A stretch of 64,000 nt of DNA from an uncultured Bacteroidaceae bacterium (GTDB lineage Bacteria > Bacteroidota > Bacteroidia > Bacteroidales > Bacteroidaceae), in the NCBI GenBank assembly GCA_934293005.1, contig CAKQYA010000001.1, positions 62,001 to 126,000 of the forward strand. The letters run 5' to 3'. The translations under genes and the position numbers were made by a program. Below, piece by piece: positions 32,987-42,146 of this stretch; positions within the stretch are counted from its first letter, which is position 1; every line of letters starts with the position of its first letter. The notes beneath the pieces are model-generated. The model saw nothing but the letters and a program-made list of their open reading frames with translations, had not been told where the DNA came from and did no database searches.

Positions 32987-33772
32987 TCAATAAGGATACT
33001 TGTAATTGATGGTAAGATAACACTTCACACCTTTGGTGTTGCGGTAATCGGCCAATTGCACAGCCGCATGCGTCCCATCCTTGAAGCGCACAATGAACAC
33101 ATGGCTATTGTGCGTGAATGTAGGAGGTATGGGAGGTATATTAACCGACAGCCATGAAGATAGAACAGTATTCATTTTTATGCTCTGGCTGCCTATCAAG
33201 CCCTGCAGCATGCGGTCTTGCACTGTCCACACATCTGTGGTGTTCCATTCGTCAGCAACAAACTTGGCATCAGAGAAACTCTCGCTGCTCTCGGGCAAGT
33301 CGTCCATGCTTGTGTATTGAGTCTCACAAACAGCACCGCCATTGGTGCGCACATTGTCACGATGAACAGCAATGTCCCAATCTTGCGGCTCAGGCTGTGC
33401 GCCTATCTGATAGAAATGTCTGAACTCATTGCGCGACAATCCCTCACCAAACACATCATACCAGCGTACCCACACACCAGGCACTTCACCCGACGGCTCC
33501 ACCTTTAATGTGTCGCCTTGAGCTTCAAGCGGTATGGCACAGGTCACCACTCCAGGGGTGCTGTCGGCGTTGCCATTGGCTATGCTTTCTTTTATTTGAC
33601 TGAAATCTATGTAATGCCAATCAGTCCAACTCGACGCATCCACCTTCAGCACATTCTCCACATCAGCAGCATCGTCTTCATCATCGTCATCATAGACACC
33701 ATCAAGGATTCCATGGCAAGATGAAAGAAAGAAAATGCTGATGATACTTAAGAACAAAAAAAAACTTCTCAT
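32987..33772 (-). CDS. HmuY-family haem-binding lipoprotein
   Basis: A 261-residue lipoprotein: hydrophobic signal then lipobox LSSC with Cys19, followed by a very acidic linker (DDDDEDD near 28-34). The core has WTDWHYIDFSQI, WDIAVHRDNVRTNGGAV and the C-terminal FKDGTHAAVQLADYRNTKG, all typical of the HmuY family of outer-membrane haemophores. HmuY takes haem from host proteins and passes it to HmuR. The two His ligands of Porphyromonas HmuY are not clearly kept; Met residues in the central part (DRMLQGLIGSQSIKMN) are candidate ligands, as reported for Prevotella and Tannerella homologues. The start overlaps the stop of the upstream calycin-like gene (ATGA). Confidence 0.82.
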   Translation of the reverse strand: MRSFFLFLSIISIFFLSSCHGILDGVYDDDDEDDAADVENVLKVDASSWTDWHYIDFSQIKESIANGNADSTPGVVTCAIPLEAQGDTLKVEPSGEVPGVWVRWYDVFGEGLSRNEFRHFYQIGAQPEPQDWDIAVHRDNVRTNGGAVCETQYTSMDDLPESSESFSDAKFVADEWNTTDVWTVQDRMLQGLIGSQSIKMNTVLSSWLSVNIPPIPPTFTHNSHVFIVRFKDGTHAAVQLADYRNTKGVKCYLTINYKYPY

Positions 33773-34317
33773 TTAATGCTGCTCGTGAAATTTGCCACAA
33801 TAGGGAAAGGCATGCTGCCCAACTGGAAAGAATTGGCCACTTTCAAGCCTTCATCGGTTTTCTTCACAGTGATGGTGCTGTTGTCTGTGAAAGAATAAGC
33901 CTTGTCAAACACAGGAATCTCCACTCCATTGTTCACACGCACAGCCTTGAACTGCATAGTCAGTCCATCTGTGCCATATACCTTAGTGAATGAGCCAGAA
34001 GCAGCATCGTATGGAATGTTGCTTATCACATGCGTGCCGAGGGTAAGGTTGCCCATGACCGTATTGTCCAATGAATACGTTGGCACAACGACATTGATAG
34101 TGTTGTTTTTGTTGGCTGTAATCTTATACTCAATATCAGCTGTATATGTTTCCTTCGACGATGGACTTGCTGCGACGACCACCTCATTAGTGCCATTATA
34201 CGTGCCTGCTATCTTTTCTGCCTCAGATGCGGTTTTCTCTTCTTTATCATCATCGCTGCAAGATGACATCATGCACATTCCTGCAAACATAAGAGCTAAA
34301 ATTTTCAATGTTTTCAT
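33769..34317 (-). CDS. Calycin-like domain lipoprotein
   Basis: A 182-residue lipoprotein with lipobox MSSC (Cys20) followed by SDDDKEEK, which fits outer-membrane sorting. The rest is rich in beta-strands (IAGTYNGTNEVVV, YTADIEYKITANKNN, STITVKKTDEGLKVANSF) and resembles the calycin-like domain (PF13944) found beside HmuY genes in Bacteroidetes. It overlaps the HmuY-like gene by 4 bases, so the two are made together. A role in binding haem or another hydrophobic ligand at the surface is plausible but unproven. It has a good promoter upstream. Confidence 0.75.
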   Translation of the reverse strand: MKTLKILALMFAGMCMMSSCSDDDKEEKTASEAEKIAGTYNGTNEVVVAASPSSKETYTADIEYKITANKNNTINVVVPTYSLDNTVMGNLTLGTHVISNIPYDAASGSFTKVYGTDGLTMQFKAVRVNNGVEIPVFDKAYSFTDNSTITVKKTDEGLKVANSFQLGSMPFPIVANFTSSIK

Positions 34318-34362
34318 TATTCAATCTTTTACTTTAAATTATACTTATTTTGTTTTCGGGTA

Positions 34363-34370
34363 CAAAGGTA
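34363..34370 (-). promoter_or_regulatory. Bacteroidetes -7 box (TACCTTTG) for the haem-uptake genes
   Basis: CAAAGGTA on the + strand matches TAnnTTTG on the - strand, 46 bp before the calycin-like gene. No Fur-like box was recognised. Confidence 0.65.
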
Positions 34371-34503
34371 CGGCAATCATTTCATGTGCACAATCCTCAT
34401 TTATGAGTATTTTACACATTTCAAAAGGTTGAAAATAACCACAAATAGGCAACACACTAAACTTTTCCATACGATTCTTGCCATATACCATATTTATAAT
34501 ATG

Positions 34504-34511
34504 TATCTTTG
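34504..34511 (+). promoter_or_regulatory. Bacteroidetes -7 box (TATCTTTG) for the GH43 gene
   Basis: TATCTTTGCC lies 62 bp before the GH43 start in an AT-rich stretch. Confidence 0.65.
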
Positions 34512-34572
34512 CCATCAAATAAACATAACAAAACTAAGCTAATCATTTACTGCTAAAATTAATCATACGATC

Positions 34573-36888
34573 ATGAACAACAAAAAACTTCTTGCGGCAA
34601 TAGTGCTTATGGCCAATGCCGCATTCTGTTCAGCACAAGAAGGAATTGGCACCGGACAACCGGCAAAGGCATTCACAAAACTGTGGACGGCCGATCAAGG
34701 CGACGGCACATACATCAACCCTGTTGTCAATGCCGACTTTCCAGACATAGACCTGCTCCGTGTGGGTGACACCTATTACATGATGACTACATCCATGTAT
34801 CATTTTCCTGGGGCCACCATCCTCAAGAGCAAAGACCTCGTCAACTGGGAGTTTTGCTGCAACCCTCTTGAGAAGATTGACGATAACGATGCATACAACC
34901 TCATCAATGGGAAACACCACTACTCTCAGGGCCAATGGGCCACTTCACTCACATATCATGATGGGAAATATCACATCTATTTCATTTGTTACGGACGCGA
35001 AGGCACAGACCACACGCAGCAGATATTGCTCACAGCCACCGACATTGAAGGAGCATGGGACATGACAAAGATGTCTGACCACTACTACGACTCGGGATGG
35101 CTCTTCGATGACGGTGAGAATGGCGACGGCAACTTGTACGTGGCATGCGGCATCAACCACATCTATGTGAACAAGCTTGACCCGAAGACATTCGCAAAGA
35201 AAGAAAGCAAAGAGGTGATAGTGCGCGAAAACCGCGGTTTGGAGGGATGCCGCATGTACCACATCGGTAATTATTATTACATATATGCGACCTACGGAGG
35301 CTGGAACGCAAGTCAGGCCATCTTCCGATCAAAAAAGCCTATGGGCCCATACGAGGAATGCAGCTACCGCCTCTTTGAGAACCAGTTCATACACCAAGGC
35401 GCACTCGTCGAGACTCAAACAGGCGAATGGTGGACCATCATCTTCAAGGATGCAGGAGCCATTGGCCGCATACCTTACCTGGAACCTGTGAAATGGGTTG
35501 ACGGATGGCCTGTGCTCGGCAATGACGGCATAGATGTGAGCAAGAACGGCAAAGCATATAAGAAACCTGATGTGGGTGCAACATATCCTGCCACATATAT
35601 TGCCAGCAATGACCCCTTTGCCAGTACAACATTAGGCAAGCAGTGGCAGTGGAACCACAACTGGGTTGAGTCGGCATGGAGCTTGACGGAGCGTCCCGGA
35701 TATCTGCGCCTCTATACAGCAAGCGTCACAGACGACCTTAATTCAGCACGCAACTCCATCAGCCAGCGCATACAGGGATACAGCCCTAACGGCACAGCGT
35801 CTAACAGGATGGCCAGTTCGTATGGCATTGTCAAGATAGACATCAGCGGCATGGAAGAAGGAGATGTGGCTGGTCTGTCAGTGTTTCAGAATCCATATTC
35901 ATTCATTGCCGTGAAGATGGTCGACGGCAAGAAAGTGCTCTACAGCGAACGATGCACCTTCAACAGCCAAAAACTGAAGAAGGAAGAAAGCAAGACAGGC
36001 AAGGCCATCACCTCCGATGTCATTTATTTCAAGACACAAGTCAACTATGGCACCAATACCTGCAAATACTACTACAGCACCGACAACAAGACCTACACTC
36101 CTTGGGGATGCACAATGAATATGGGATACACGCTCGACTATTTCGTAGGGCAACGATATTATATCTTCAACTACGCCACTAAGGCTCTTGGAGGCCATGT
36201 GGACGTTGACTGGTTCTCTACCGAACCCAAGTTCGCAGAAGAGGACTTCTACACACCTGAGATGCTTGAGGAAATGGCTCAAACGCCTGTTTCGCCAAAG
36301 TGCGACCCTGCCTGCATCTTTCCTCTTGCCGATGGCAGTTTCAATCCAAGCATCTACATGACAGGCACCGCAAAAAACATGACAGCCGCAGGCAACAAGA
36401 TGCTCGTGTTCACCTCTGGCGCTGACGGCTTCGGTGGATGGCGCTATGAGAAAGGCATAGACATCTCCGACTACAAGTATCTCATCGTCAAGACATACGC
36501 AAAACCTGCCAAAGGCTCCAAGTTGCGTCTATACGACAAGAACAACTACTGGACAGCCGCATACGAATGCGAATTGACAACAAAGGAGACCGTCATAGAC
36601 CTCAGCAACCTGACAACAGCTCTCGGCACAAAGATTGACCCAAGCCACATATGCTTGGCAGGCATACAGGGCACAGGCAAGGCCATATACATCTCAGAGA
36701 TATTCCTCAGCAACGATGGAGAAACAAACGTGACAACAGGCATTGAAAGCACACAGGACAACAAAGAGGCTGGCTGCCATGAAGATGCGCACATATATAC
36801 CATCGGGGGCATCATGACTGATCTGCCTGGCGATGGCATCAGCATCATCAGAAAAAATGAAAAAGCAAAGAAGGTCCTCACACGATAG
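34573..36888 (+). CDS. Secreted glycoside hydrolase family 43
   Basis: A 771-residue protein with a signal peptide (cut near residue 20, FCSAQ). The five-bladed propeller covers about 45-350: YINPVVNADFPDIDLLRVGD holds the general-base Asp, YDSGWLFDDGENGDG follows, and ENRGLEGCRMYHI holds the likely acid Glu. This fits beta-xylosidase/arabinofuranosidase-type GH43. A C-terminal beta-sandwich (about 360-560) is the usual GH43 partner. A further module (about 600-720) resembles a carbohydrate-binding domain. The tail (IYTIGGIMTDLPGDGISII) looks like a degenerate T9SS-type sorting signal. It has its own promoter and terminator. Exact glycan unknown; xylan or arabinan side chains are likely. Confidence 0.88.
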   Translation: MNNKKLLAAIVLMANAAFCSAQEGIGTGQPAKAFTKLWTADQGDGTYINPVVNADFPDIDLLRVGDTYYMMTTSMYHFPGATILKSKDLVNWEFCCNPLEKIDDNDAYNLINGKHHYSQGQWATSLTYHDGKYHIYFICYGREGTDHTQQILLTATDIEGAWDMTKMSDHYYDSGWLFDDGENGDGNLYVACGINHIYVNKLDPKTFAKKESKEVIVRENRGLEGCRMYHIGNYYYIYATYGGWNASQAIFRSKKPMGPYEECSYRLFENQFIHQGALVETQTGEWWTIIFKDAGAIGRIPYLEPVKWVDGWPVLGNDGIDVSKNGKAYKKPDVGATYPATYIASNDPFASTTLGKQWQWNHNWVESAWSLTERPGYLRLYTASVTDDLNSARNSISQRIQGYSPNGTASNRMASSYGIVKIDISGMEEGDVAGLSVFQNPYSFIAVKMVDGKKVLYSERCTFNSQKLKKEESKTGKAITSDVIYFKTQVNYGTNTCKYYYSTDNKTYTPWGCTMNMGYTLDYFVGQRYYIFNYATKALGGHVDVDWFSTEPKFAEEDFYTPEMLEEMAQTPVSPKCDPACIFPLADGSFNPSIYMTGTAKNMTAAGNKMLVFTSGADGFGGWRYEKGIDISDYKYLIVKTYAKPAKGSKLRLYDKNNYWTAAYECELTTKETVIDLSNLTTALGTKIDPSHICLAGIQGTGKAIYISEIFLSNDGETNVTTGIESTQDNKEAGCHEDAHIYTIGGIMTDLPGDGISIIRKNEKAKKVLTR

Positions 36889-36947
36889 ATAGCCATAATG
36901 GCTAACAGCATACCAACGTAACATCTTTACCCTTTACATCTTACGCG

Positions 36948-36990
36948 AAAGCCCCGAAAGCTGGTTATAATCCTGCTTTCGGGGCTTTAT
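36948..36990 (+). terminator. Strong intrinsic terminator after the GH43 gene
   Basis: AAAGCCCCGAAAGC (36948-36961) and GCTTTCGGGGCTTT (36975-36988) form a 14-bp perfect stem with a 13-nt loop. It lies between convergent genes and could stop transcripts from both sides. Confidence 0.9.
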
Positions 36991-37016
36991 TCCAAATCAG
37001 TCATTAGATTTGTGGG
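36991..37016 (+). repeat. Dispersed palindromic repeat, copy 12
   Basis: TCCAAATCAGTCATTAGATT followed by TGTGGG, directly after the terminator. Confidence 0.65.
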
Positions 37017-37038
37017 TAAATGCGATGCCTGTCACTTT

Positions 37039-37070
37039 TAGTCCAAATCGGTCATCCGATTTGGGTTGAA
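37039..37070. repeat. Dispersed palindromic repeat, copy 13 (symmetric)
   Basis: CCAAATCGGTCATCCGATTT followed by GGGTTGAA. The arms pair (AAATCGG with CCGATTT) while the loop has shifted. Confidence 0.7.
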
Positions 37071-37144
37071 GTAGTTGTTCACTTTAGATGGGCCGGACGA
37101 ACGTAAAAAATGAAATCAAACAGCCTCGGGACACATCGGCTTAT

Positions 37145-39004
37145 TCACTCCACAAGCACTTTGCGTGCCACACCCGCGCTTTTCACAACATATATGCCAG
37201 GGCAAGACATGCTTTTCACTTTATTGCCCGACACATCATAAATAACCTCTTCTACCTTGCATGATGCTGACACATCGGCAACAGCATCAATGACATTGTT
37301 GGAGTCGCCACCTTTGAAGTCGAAGGAAATCAAGCCGTCAGTCTCACGTATGTTGGTTATTGGCTTGCCAAGTTTGCGTGTGCCATCAGTATTGACATTG
37401 AAGAGTTTGCCTCCACTTGACAAGTGCGAGTAATCTGTAAATTCAGTGACATTATACAAGCCAGGGAAGAAATCGCCTCTATAGTTGTCTTCTGAGACAT
37501 TGTAATATTTCCGTCCTTCATACGTGTCCAATATGCCAAAATTGTTGTCAGCAGGCACATAACTCATACGTTGGTGCGACTTTACGGTGTTTATCGAATT
37601 GCTTGTCCATGATTTGGCGGCATAGTCAATGTGGGTGATGAGCATGCCATGACAAGCATCCGAATTAAGCACGTAGGAGAACCATCTGTCATTCTGACGG
37701 TTTTCCATAGTAAAGAATTCAGTCGGAGTTTTATCGTTGTGCATGACATATGCCACAGGCTGCTCACCCAGCGAAGGCATGTTGATGATGCTTGCAGGAC
37801 TGTCAAGCTCAACCAAATCGAGCCATCCAAGATACCACCTCTCGTATGCCGTGTAGCCACATGGCACCTCGCCACCCGAATATGGGCCATTGTACATGCC
37901 AGCATCCATCAGATCGAGAGCCTGCATGCCAAAGCCTCCATTGTAACTGACATCATAGGCATCCATCAGGCCAAGACAATGACTGAACTCATGACAGAAA
38001 GTGCCAATAGGCTCGAGCATGCTTCCCTCAGAACCTGCCAACTCACTTGAGCAGGCATATTTCTTCACTTTGACGCCATCGAACTTTAGGATGCCATCGC
38101 CATCAGAATAATATTGCTTCCTGCTATACAGATCAAATTGATGCCCCCACAGGTAATTGCTGACTCCCGACTCGGCCTCATCATAACCAGCATAAATCAC
38201 GTACACCTGATCCACATAGCCATCGCCATCATTATCGTATTTGGAGAAATCAACAGAAGATTCGACGAGCTTGCATGCCTCGCATACCATCTGGCCAGGA
38301 TGGGAGTCGTTGCCATAGACATTGTTCTTGCCATAGTATGCCACATTCCTCGACACTTTTACAGGCCCCACCACATCGAAAGACAAGTCAAGCTGCCCAT
38401 AACTCTGGTCGTAGAAATAGTCGCGGACAGAACCTATGTGGCCATACTTGTCGAAGCCTTCCTTGTTGTATTGGTCATCAAACAATTCAAGCGGTTTTTC
38501 GACAGTGAAGGCTTTGTCGGCAAATTCCACAAGGATGACGAGCACATTCATCTTGCCTTGCACATGCTTGCCACGAATGTTGCTTATCTTGCCTGCAGCA
38601 CGAGTAAGGTTGTCTGTTTGTCGTCCAAGCATGCGTTTGGGTTTCGATGCTTGAATAATGTTGTCCAATCCCTGAAGCGACGCAGCGGTGTTGCCTTCAA
38701 TGAAAAGGCACTCCGTCAACGTGCGCTCTTCTGGATTGTGGGCAAGGATGCCGCTGTTGGCCAATATGCCTTCGGCATCCTTCACTGCATAATAGTAGGC
38801 ACCATCGTCGCCCTGCATAAGCAGCACACCGTCTGTGGCCTGCAGCCAATGGGCATACTCGTCACCACGTGCATACATGGTGAGCTTAGAGCCATCTGGC
38901 TGTGACACGGTGATGGCTTTAGGGCGCGCAGGCGCAGCCATGGCCGAGGCCAATGACAGATGCACAAGCGCAAGCATTAAGAAATGTTTTAATTTTGTGT
39001 TCAT
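37145..39004 (-). CDS. Secreted M6-family metalloprotease
   Basis: A 619-residue protein with a signal peptide (cut near residue 23, AMAAP). An N-terminal propeptide-like region spans about 24-140. The peptidase domain carries FCHEFSHCLGLMDAYD, the HExxHxxGxxD zinc site with His338, Glu339 and His342, typical of M6 (InhA-like) proteases. The Ca-loop-like DNDGDGYVDQVYV near residue 255 is common in the group. The C-terminal tail (VIYDVSGNKVKS, then GIYVVKSAG) resembles a T9SS-type sorting end. It probably cuts proteins outside the cell. It is the last gene of a - strand run (GH106, GH31, DUF3237, M6), 83 bp after the DUF3237 gene. Confidence 0.86.
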   Translation of the reverse strand: MNTKLKHFLMLALVHLSLASAMAAPARPKAITVSQPDGSKLTMYARGDEYAHWLQATDGVLLMQGDDGAYYYAVKDAEGILANSGILAHNPEERTLTECLFIEGNTAASLQGLDNIIQASKPKRMLGRQTDNLTRAAGKISNIRGKHVQGKMNVLVILVEFADKAFTVEKPLELFDDQYNKEGFDKYGHIGSVRDYFYDQSYGQLDLSFDVVGPVKVSRNVAYYGKNNVYGNDSHPGQMVCEACKLVESSVDFSKYDNDGDGYVDQVYVIYAGYDEAESGVSNYLWGHQFDLYSRKQYYSDGDGILKFDGVKVKKYACSSELAGSEGSMLEPIGTFCHEFSHCLGLMDAYDVSYNGGFGMQALDLMDAGMYNGPYSGGEVPCGYTAYERWYLGWLDLVELDSPASIINMPSLGEQPVAYVMHNDKTPTEFFTMENRQNDRWFSYVLNSDACHGMLITHIDYAAKSWTSNSINTVKSHQRMSYVPADNNFGILDTYEGRKYYNVSEDNYRGDFFPGLYNVTEFTDYSHLSSGGKLFNVNTDGTRKLGKPITNIRETDGLISFDFKGGDSNNVIDAVADVSASCKVEEVIYDVSGNKVKSMSCPGIYVVKSAGVARKVLVE

Positions 39005-39087
39005 TGTTCATTTTTAAGTTTACTATACTAAGTATAAATGGAGCTTTCCGCCCGCAGCATTGGTGATGGAAACACATGCGTCAACAT

Positions 39088-39603
39088 TCATTTCACCTTC
39101 CACACATCGAGGACGATAGTTCCTTCTGCCCCAAAAGACGGTGCGCACACATATATGGCATTGTTGAGCCAAGCATACTTGCTGTCGACAGGTGCCTCAA
39201 ACTGAGGTGCCGCACGGAAATAAAATGATGCATTTCCGTTTTCATCCTTGCCATTGCAAATGATGCCTTTGTTGCGCACATGGATGCTTACACCATCATC
39301 GGTGCGGATGGAGTAGATGGCTTCAAGTTCGGTGCGAGAGCCTCCATCTGTAGACAACTGATAATCTGCCCCACCTCCAAGCACTGTGCCTTTGATGCCT
39401 GGACCTTCAAACGTTCCGCCTGTGATGGGTATTATCTGGCGATGTCCCTTGGGTACGTTGCCCACGCTATACGCTCCGCTGATGGCCACATTGAGCTGCA
39501 TGACAAACTCTAATTGCGGTGTGGGCGATTTGGGCACACTCCTCTCTTGTGCCGACATGGCTACAGAGCAAAGGACCAGCATTAACAATATTATCTTTTT
39601 CAT
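39088..39603 (-). CDS. DUF3237-domain secreted protein
   Basis: A 171-residue protein with a signal peptide (cut near residue 19, AMSAQ). The rest fits the DUF3237 beta-barrel family: FVMQLNVAISGAYSVGNVPKG, then RQIIPITGGTFEGPGIKGTV and a C-terminal VDSKYAWLNNAIYVC. The biochemical role of this family is unknown. Here it begins 14 bases after the GH31 stop and is therefore in the same transcript, which hints at a role in sugar handling, perhaps as a lyase or ligand-binding barrel. Confidence 0.85.
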   Translation of the reverse strand: MKKIILLMLVLCSVAMSAQERSVPKSPTPQLEFVMQLNVAISGAYSVGNVPKGHRQIIPITGGTFEGPGIKGTVLGGGADYQLSTDGGSRTELEAIYSIRTDDGVSIHVRNKGIICNGKDENGNASFYFRAAPQFEAPVDSKYAWLNNAIYVCAPSFGAEGTIVLDVWKVK

Positions 39604-39617
39604 TCTAATGCAACATG

Positions 39618-42146
39618 CTATTTAAGTTTGACAGTCTTTTTTGTTCCGTCATAGACGACATGCGCCTTGCGTCCATCTGCAAGCGTCACAGTCATGTCGA
39701 TGGCTTTAGCTGGCACATACTTGCCCTTACGCGATGTGATGGTGAGCGTTTGCTTCTTGTCATTCCAAAGGAAGGAGAACTGACTCCGTTCACCTTTCTC
39801 ATAAGCGTAGCCATCGCCTGCATCTTGATAAACTGTGAAGGCAGCATCTGCACCAGGATACACGCGAATGTTCCATGGCACATCAGCATACTGGGCCGAA
39901 TATTCTATATTGCCCATGCACATAGGAATGATGCTTCCTGAAGGCACGAATACAGGTATGCGCTCAAGAGGCGCATCGGCCGTGATGGTTTGGCCACCAG
40001 CATACGACTGATTGGTGTAGAAGTCATACCATGTCTTGCCTGTTGGCAGATACACTCCACGTGTCTTTTCAACGCCATCCAATGGTTTTGAATCTGGCGC
40101 ATAATACATCGGGGTGGTGACAGGGGCCACAAGCATATTCTTGCCAAACATGAACTGATTCTTCATGTCGAGCACATTAGCATCGGAAGCATAATCGAAC
40201 GCCAAAGGGCGAAGCATTGTGCCGTCATGAAAACTGACATCAGCCGCAAGCGAATATATATACGGCAAGAGACTGTAGCGCAAGCGAATGCAATCGACAA
40301 CAGTCTTATAGAAAGGACTGTCAGCATCGCCAAAACGCCAAGGCTCACGTGGGGTGTCTGTGCCATGGCTGCGCATGACAGGCAAGAATGTGGCATATTG
40401 AAGCATGCGCACATACAACTCACGATAGCCAAGGTCTTCCACACCTTTCTCATAGTCGCCATCATAAAACCAAGCCCAGCCTTTCTTGACAAAGAAGGCG
40501 CCTGCGTCAATAGTCCAATAAGGGCAACCTGTCGTCACAAAGTTGAGTCCTGCTGGTATCATCTGCGCAAAAGCATCCCATGAGGCATGAGTGTCACCAT
40601 TCCACACGATGGTGGAATAGCGTTGTTGGCCAGCGTAAGAGGAGCGAGTGAGGTTAACCACTCGCTTTTCATCAGTAGCCTGACGCTGGTGCTCATATAT
40701 GCCCATGGAATGATACAGAGAATACAACTGGCTGCGCTCATGCCCAAGGGCATCGCCCAGTTTCTTGCTGCACAAGGCATATCGTTCGGCATGGCTGTCC
40801 CATGTATAAGATGGGCCGCGGTTGCCCCAGTCGGCATCAAGAGGCTCTGAGGAATCGCACCACCATGCGTCAAAGCCATTGCTGAAAAATTCTTTGTTGG
40901 CATAACTCCAGTAATGTTCACGAGCCTCTGGAGAGAAAGCGTCATAGACGTTAGTGCCTGGAATGAGCATGCCTCTCTGCTGGAAATCTTTCTCCTGCGG
41001 CGAATTTGTCATGCTTGGCCATATAGATATCATGAGTTTGGCGTTCATGCCATGTATGGCATCGGTAAGAGCGCGTTTGTCAGGATAATCACGTGAGTTC
41101 ATCTTCATATGCCCCCAGCTTCCCGGTTCCCAATAGTTCCAGTCCTGCACTATCATGTCGATAGGTATGTGCATGTCACGGAAACGCTTGAGAGTGCCGA
41201 TAAGGTCAGCAGAACTCACATAGCGTTCTTTCGACTGCGTATATCCAAAGAGGTATAGCGGCATCATTGGCGCCTGTCCGGTGAGCCATCTGTAATTGCT
41301 TACGGTGGCATCCATGTTGTGGCCTTTCATGAAATAGTAGTCGAGCTGTGGCGCTGCCCCTATCTCTATGCTGCCATTGCCTTTTGTGTCATCAAATATC
41401 ATCTCACTGCCAGCATTGACAAGTATGCCATAACCAGCAGTGGAGTTGAGCACAGGAACCATCTCTTTGAGATTATGCTGACAGAGATATACCTTCTTGT
41501 GCCGAAGGTTCATATAGTCTTCCATGTATCCACCCAGTCCGTAGACAGCCTCTTTTTCATTGAAAGAGAGATTGAGTGTCCATTTCCAGGCGCTTCCTAC
41601 AGTGTCACGACGGAGCACATCCATCACCTCCTTGTCGCCATCAGCTGTCTTGACTGTGCGGCGTGTCGTCTCGTCAAAAGTGACGTTCTCGACATAAATC
41701 TTTTCTCCAGCATGAGGCTTGTTGCTATTCTCAGACAGAATGACACGTCCTTTGCTATCAAGGTAGGTCAATGCGCCTGTTGCCTTGTCTATACGCACTG
41801 TCAGACTGTCTGACGTGAGCGAGAGCTGCTTTGCGCTATCAGCATGTTTCAACTTTATGCGCTGCTGCTTATGCGGCACACATATCCCATTGTCGTTGGC
41901 TGTGATGCTGTCACCGCATGTCCATCTCACACGCACCACATCATTTTTCACAAATTCCACAGACAAGATCGAGTTGTCAACTTTCAATACTGCTCCATTG
42001 CCGTTTGAGGCATTCTGAGCATTCGCTGCGCAAAATGCGCTGAAGCACAATGCAGCGAGTGTTAGGTTTCTTCTTTTCAAATCTAATGACAGGTTTGGGT
42101 TAAACAAAATTAATGTATGATGCTCTTTTATTCTATTATTGTACAC
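39618..42146 (-). CDS. Secreted glycoside hydrolase family 31
   Basis: An enzyme of up to 842 residues. The GH31 barrel has FDAWWCDSSEPLDADW with the nucleophile Asp (near residue 414) and VVWNGDTHASWDAF with the acid/base Asp. The N-terminal beta-sandwich and the QDWNYWEPGSWG motif agree with alpha-xylosidase/alpha-glucosidase-type members. The start is odd: there is no ATG near the signal peptide. The frame opens with GTG at 42146, 19 bases inside the upstream GH106 gene, and the next 22 codons read through a dispersed repeat; a TTG at 42080 would give a clean signal peptide (LKRRNLTLAALCFSAFCAA). It is probably translated by coupling with GH106. Acts in the periplasm or at the surface on alpha-linked sugars. 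Confidence 0.88.
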   Translation of the reverse strand: MYNNRIKEHHTLILFNPNLSLDLKRRNLTLAALCFSAFCAANAQNASNGNGAVLKVDNSILSVEFVKNDVVRVRWTCGDSITANDNGICVPHKQQRIKLKHADSAKQLSLTSDSLTVRIDKATGALTYLDSKGRVILSENSNKPHAGEKIYVENVTFDETTRRTVKTADGDKEVMDVLRRDTVGSAWKWTLNLSFNEKEAVYGLGGYMEDYMNLRHKKVYLCQHNLKEMVPVLNSTAGYGILVNAGSEMIFDDTKGNGSIEIGAAPQLDYYFMKGHNMDATVSNYRWLTGQAPMMPLYLFGYTQSKERYVSSADLIGTLKRFRDMHIPIDMIVQDWNYWEPGSWGHMKMNSRDYPDKRALTDAIHGMNAKLMISIWPSMTNSPQEKDFQQRGMLIPGTNVYDAFSPEAREHYWSYANKEFFSNGFDAWWCDSSEPLDADWGNRGPSYTWDSHAERYALCSKKLGDALGHERSQLYSLYHSMGIYEHQRQATDEKRVVNLTRSSYAGQQRYSTIVWNGDTHASWDAFAQMIPAGLNFVTTGCPYWTIDAGAFFVKKGWAWFYDGDYEKGVEDLGYRELYVRMLQYATFLPVMRSHGTDTPREPWRFGDADSPFYKTVVDCIRLRYSLLPYIYSLAADVSFHDGTMLRPLAFDYASDANVLDMKNQFMFGKNMLVAPVTTPMYYAPDSKPLDGVEKTRGVYLPTGKTWYDFYTNQSYAGGQTITADAPLERIPVFVPSGSIIPMCMGNIEYSAQYADVPWNIRVYPGADAAFTVYQDAGDGYAYEKGERSQFSFLWNDKKQTLTITSRKGKYVPAKAIDMTVTLADGRKAHVVYDGTKKTVKLK
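42075..42103 (-). repeat. Dispersed palindromic repeat, copy 14, inside the 5' end of the GH31 frame
   Basis: TTTTCAAATCTAATGACAGG followed by TTTGGGTTAA. Read on the - strand it encodes FNPNLSLDLK at the N-terminus of the GH31 frame. Confidence 0.75.
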
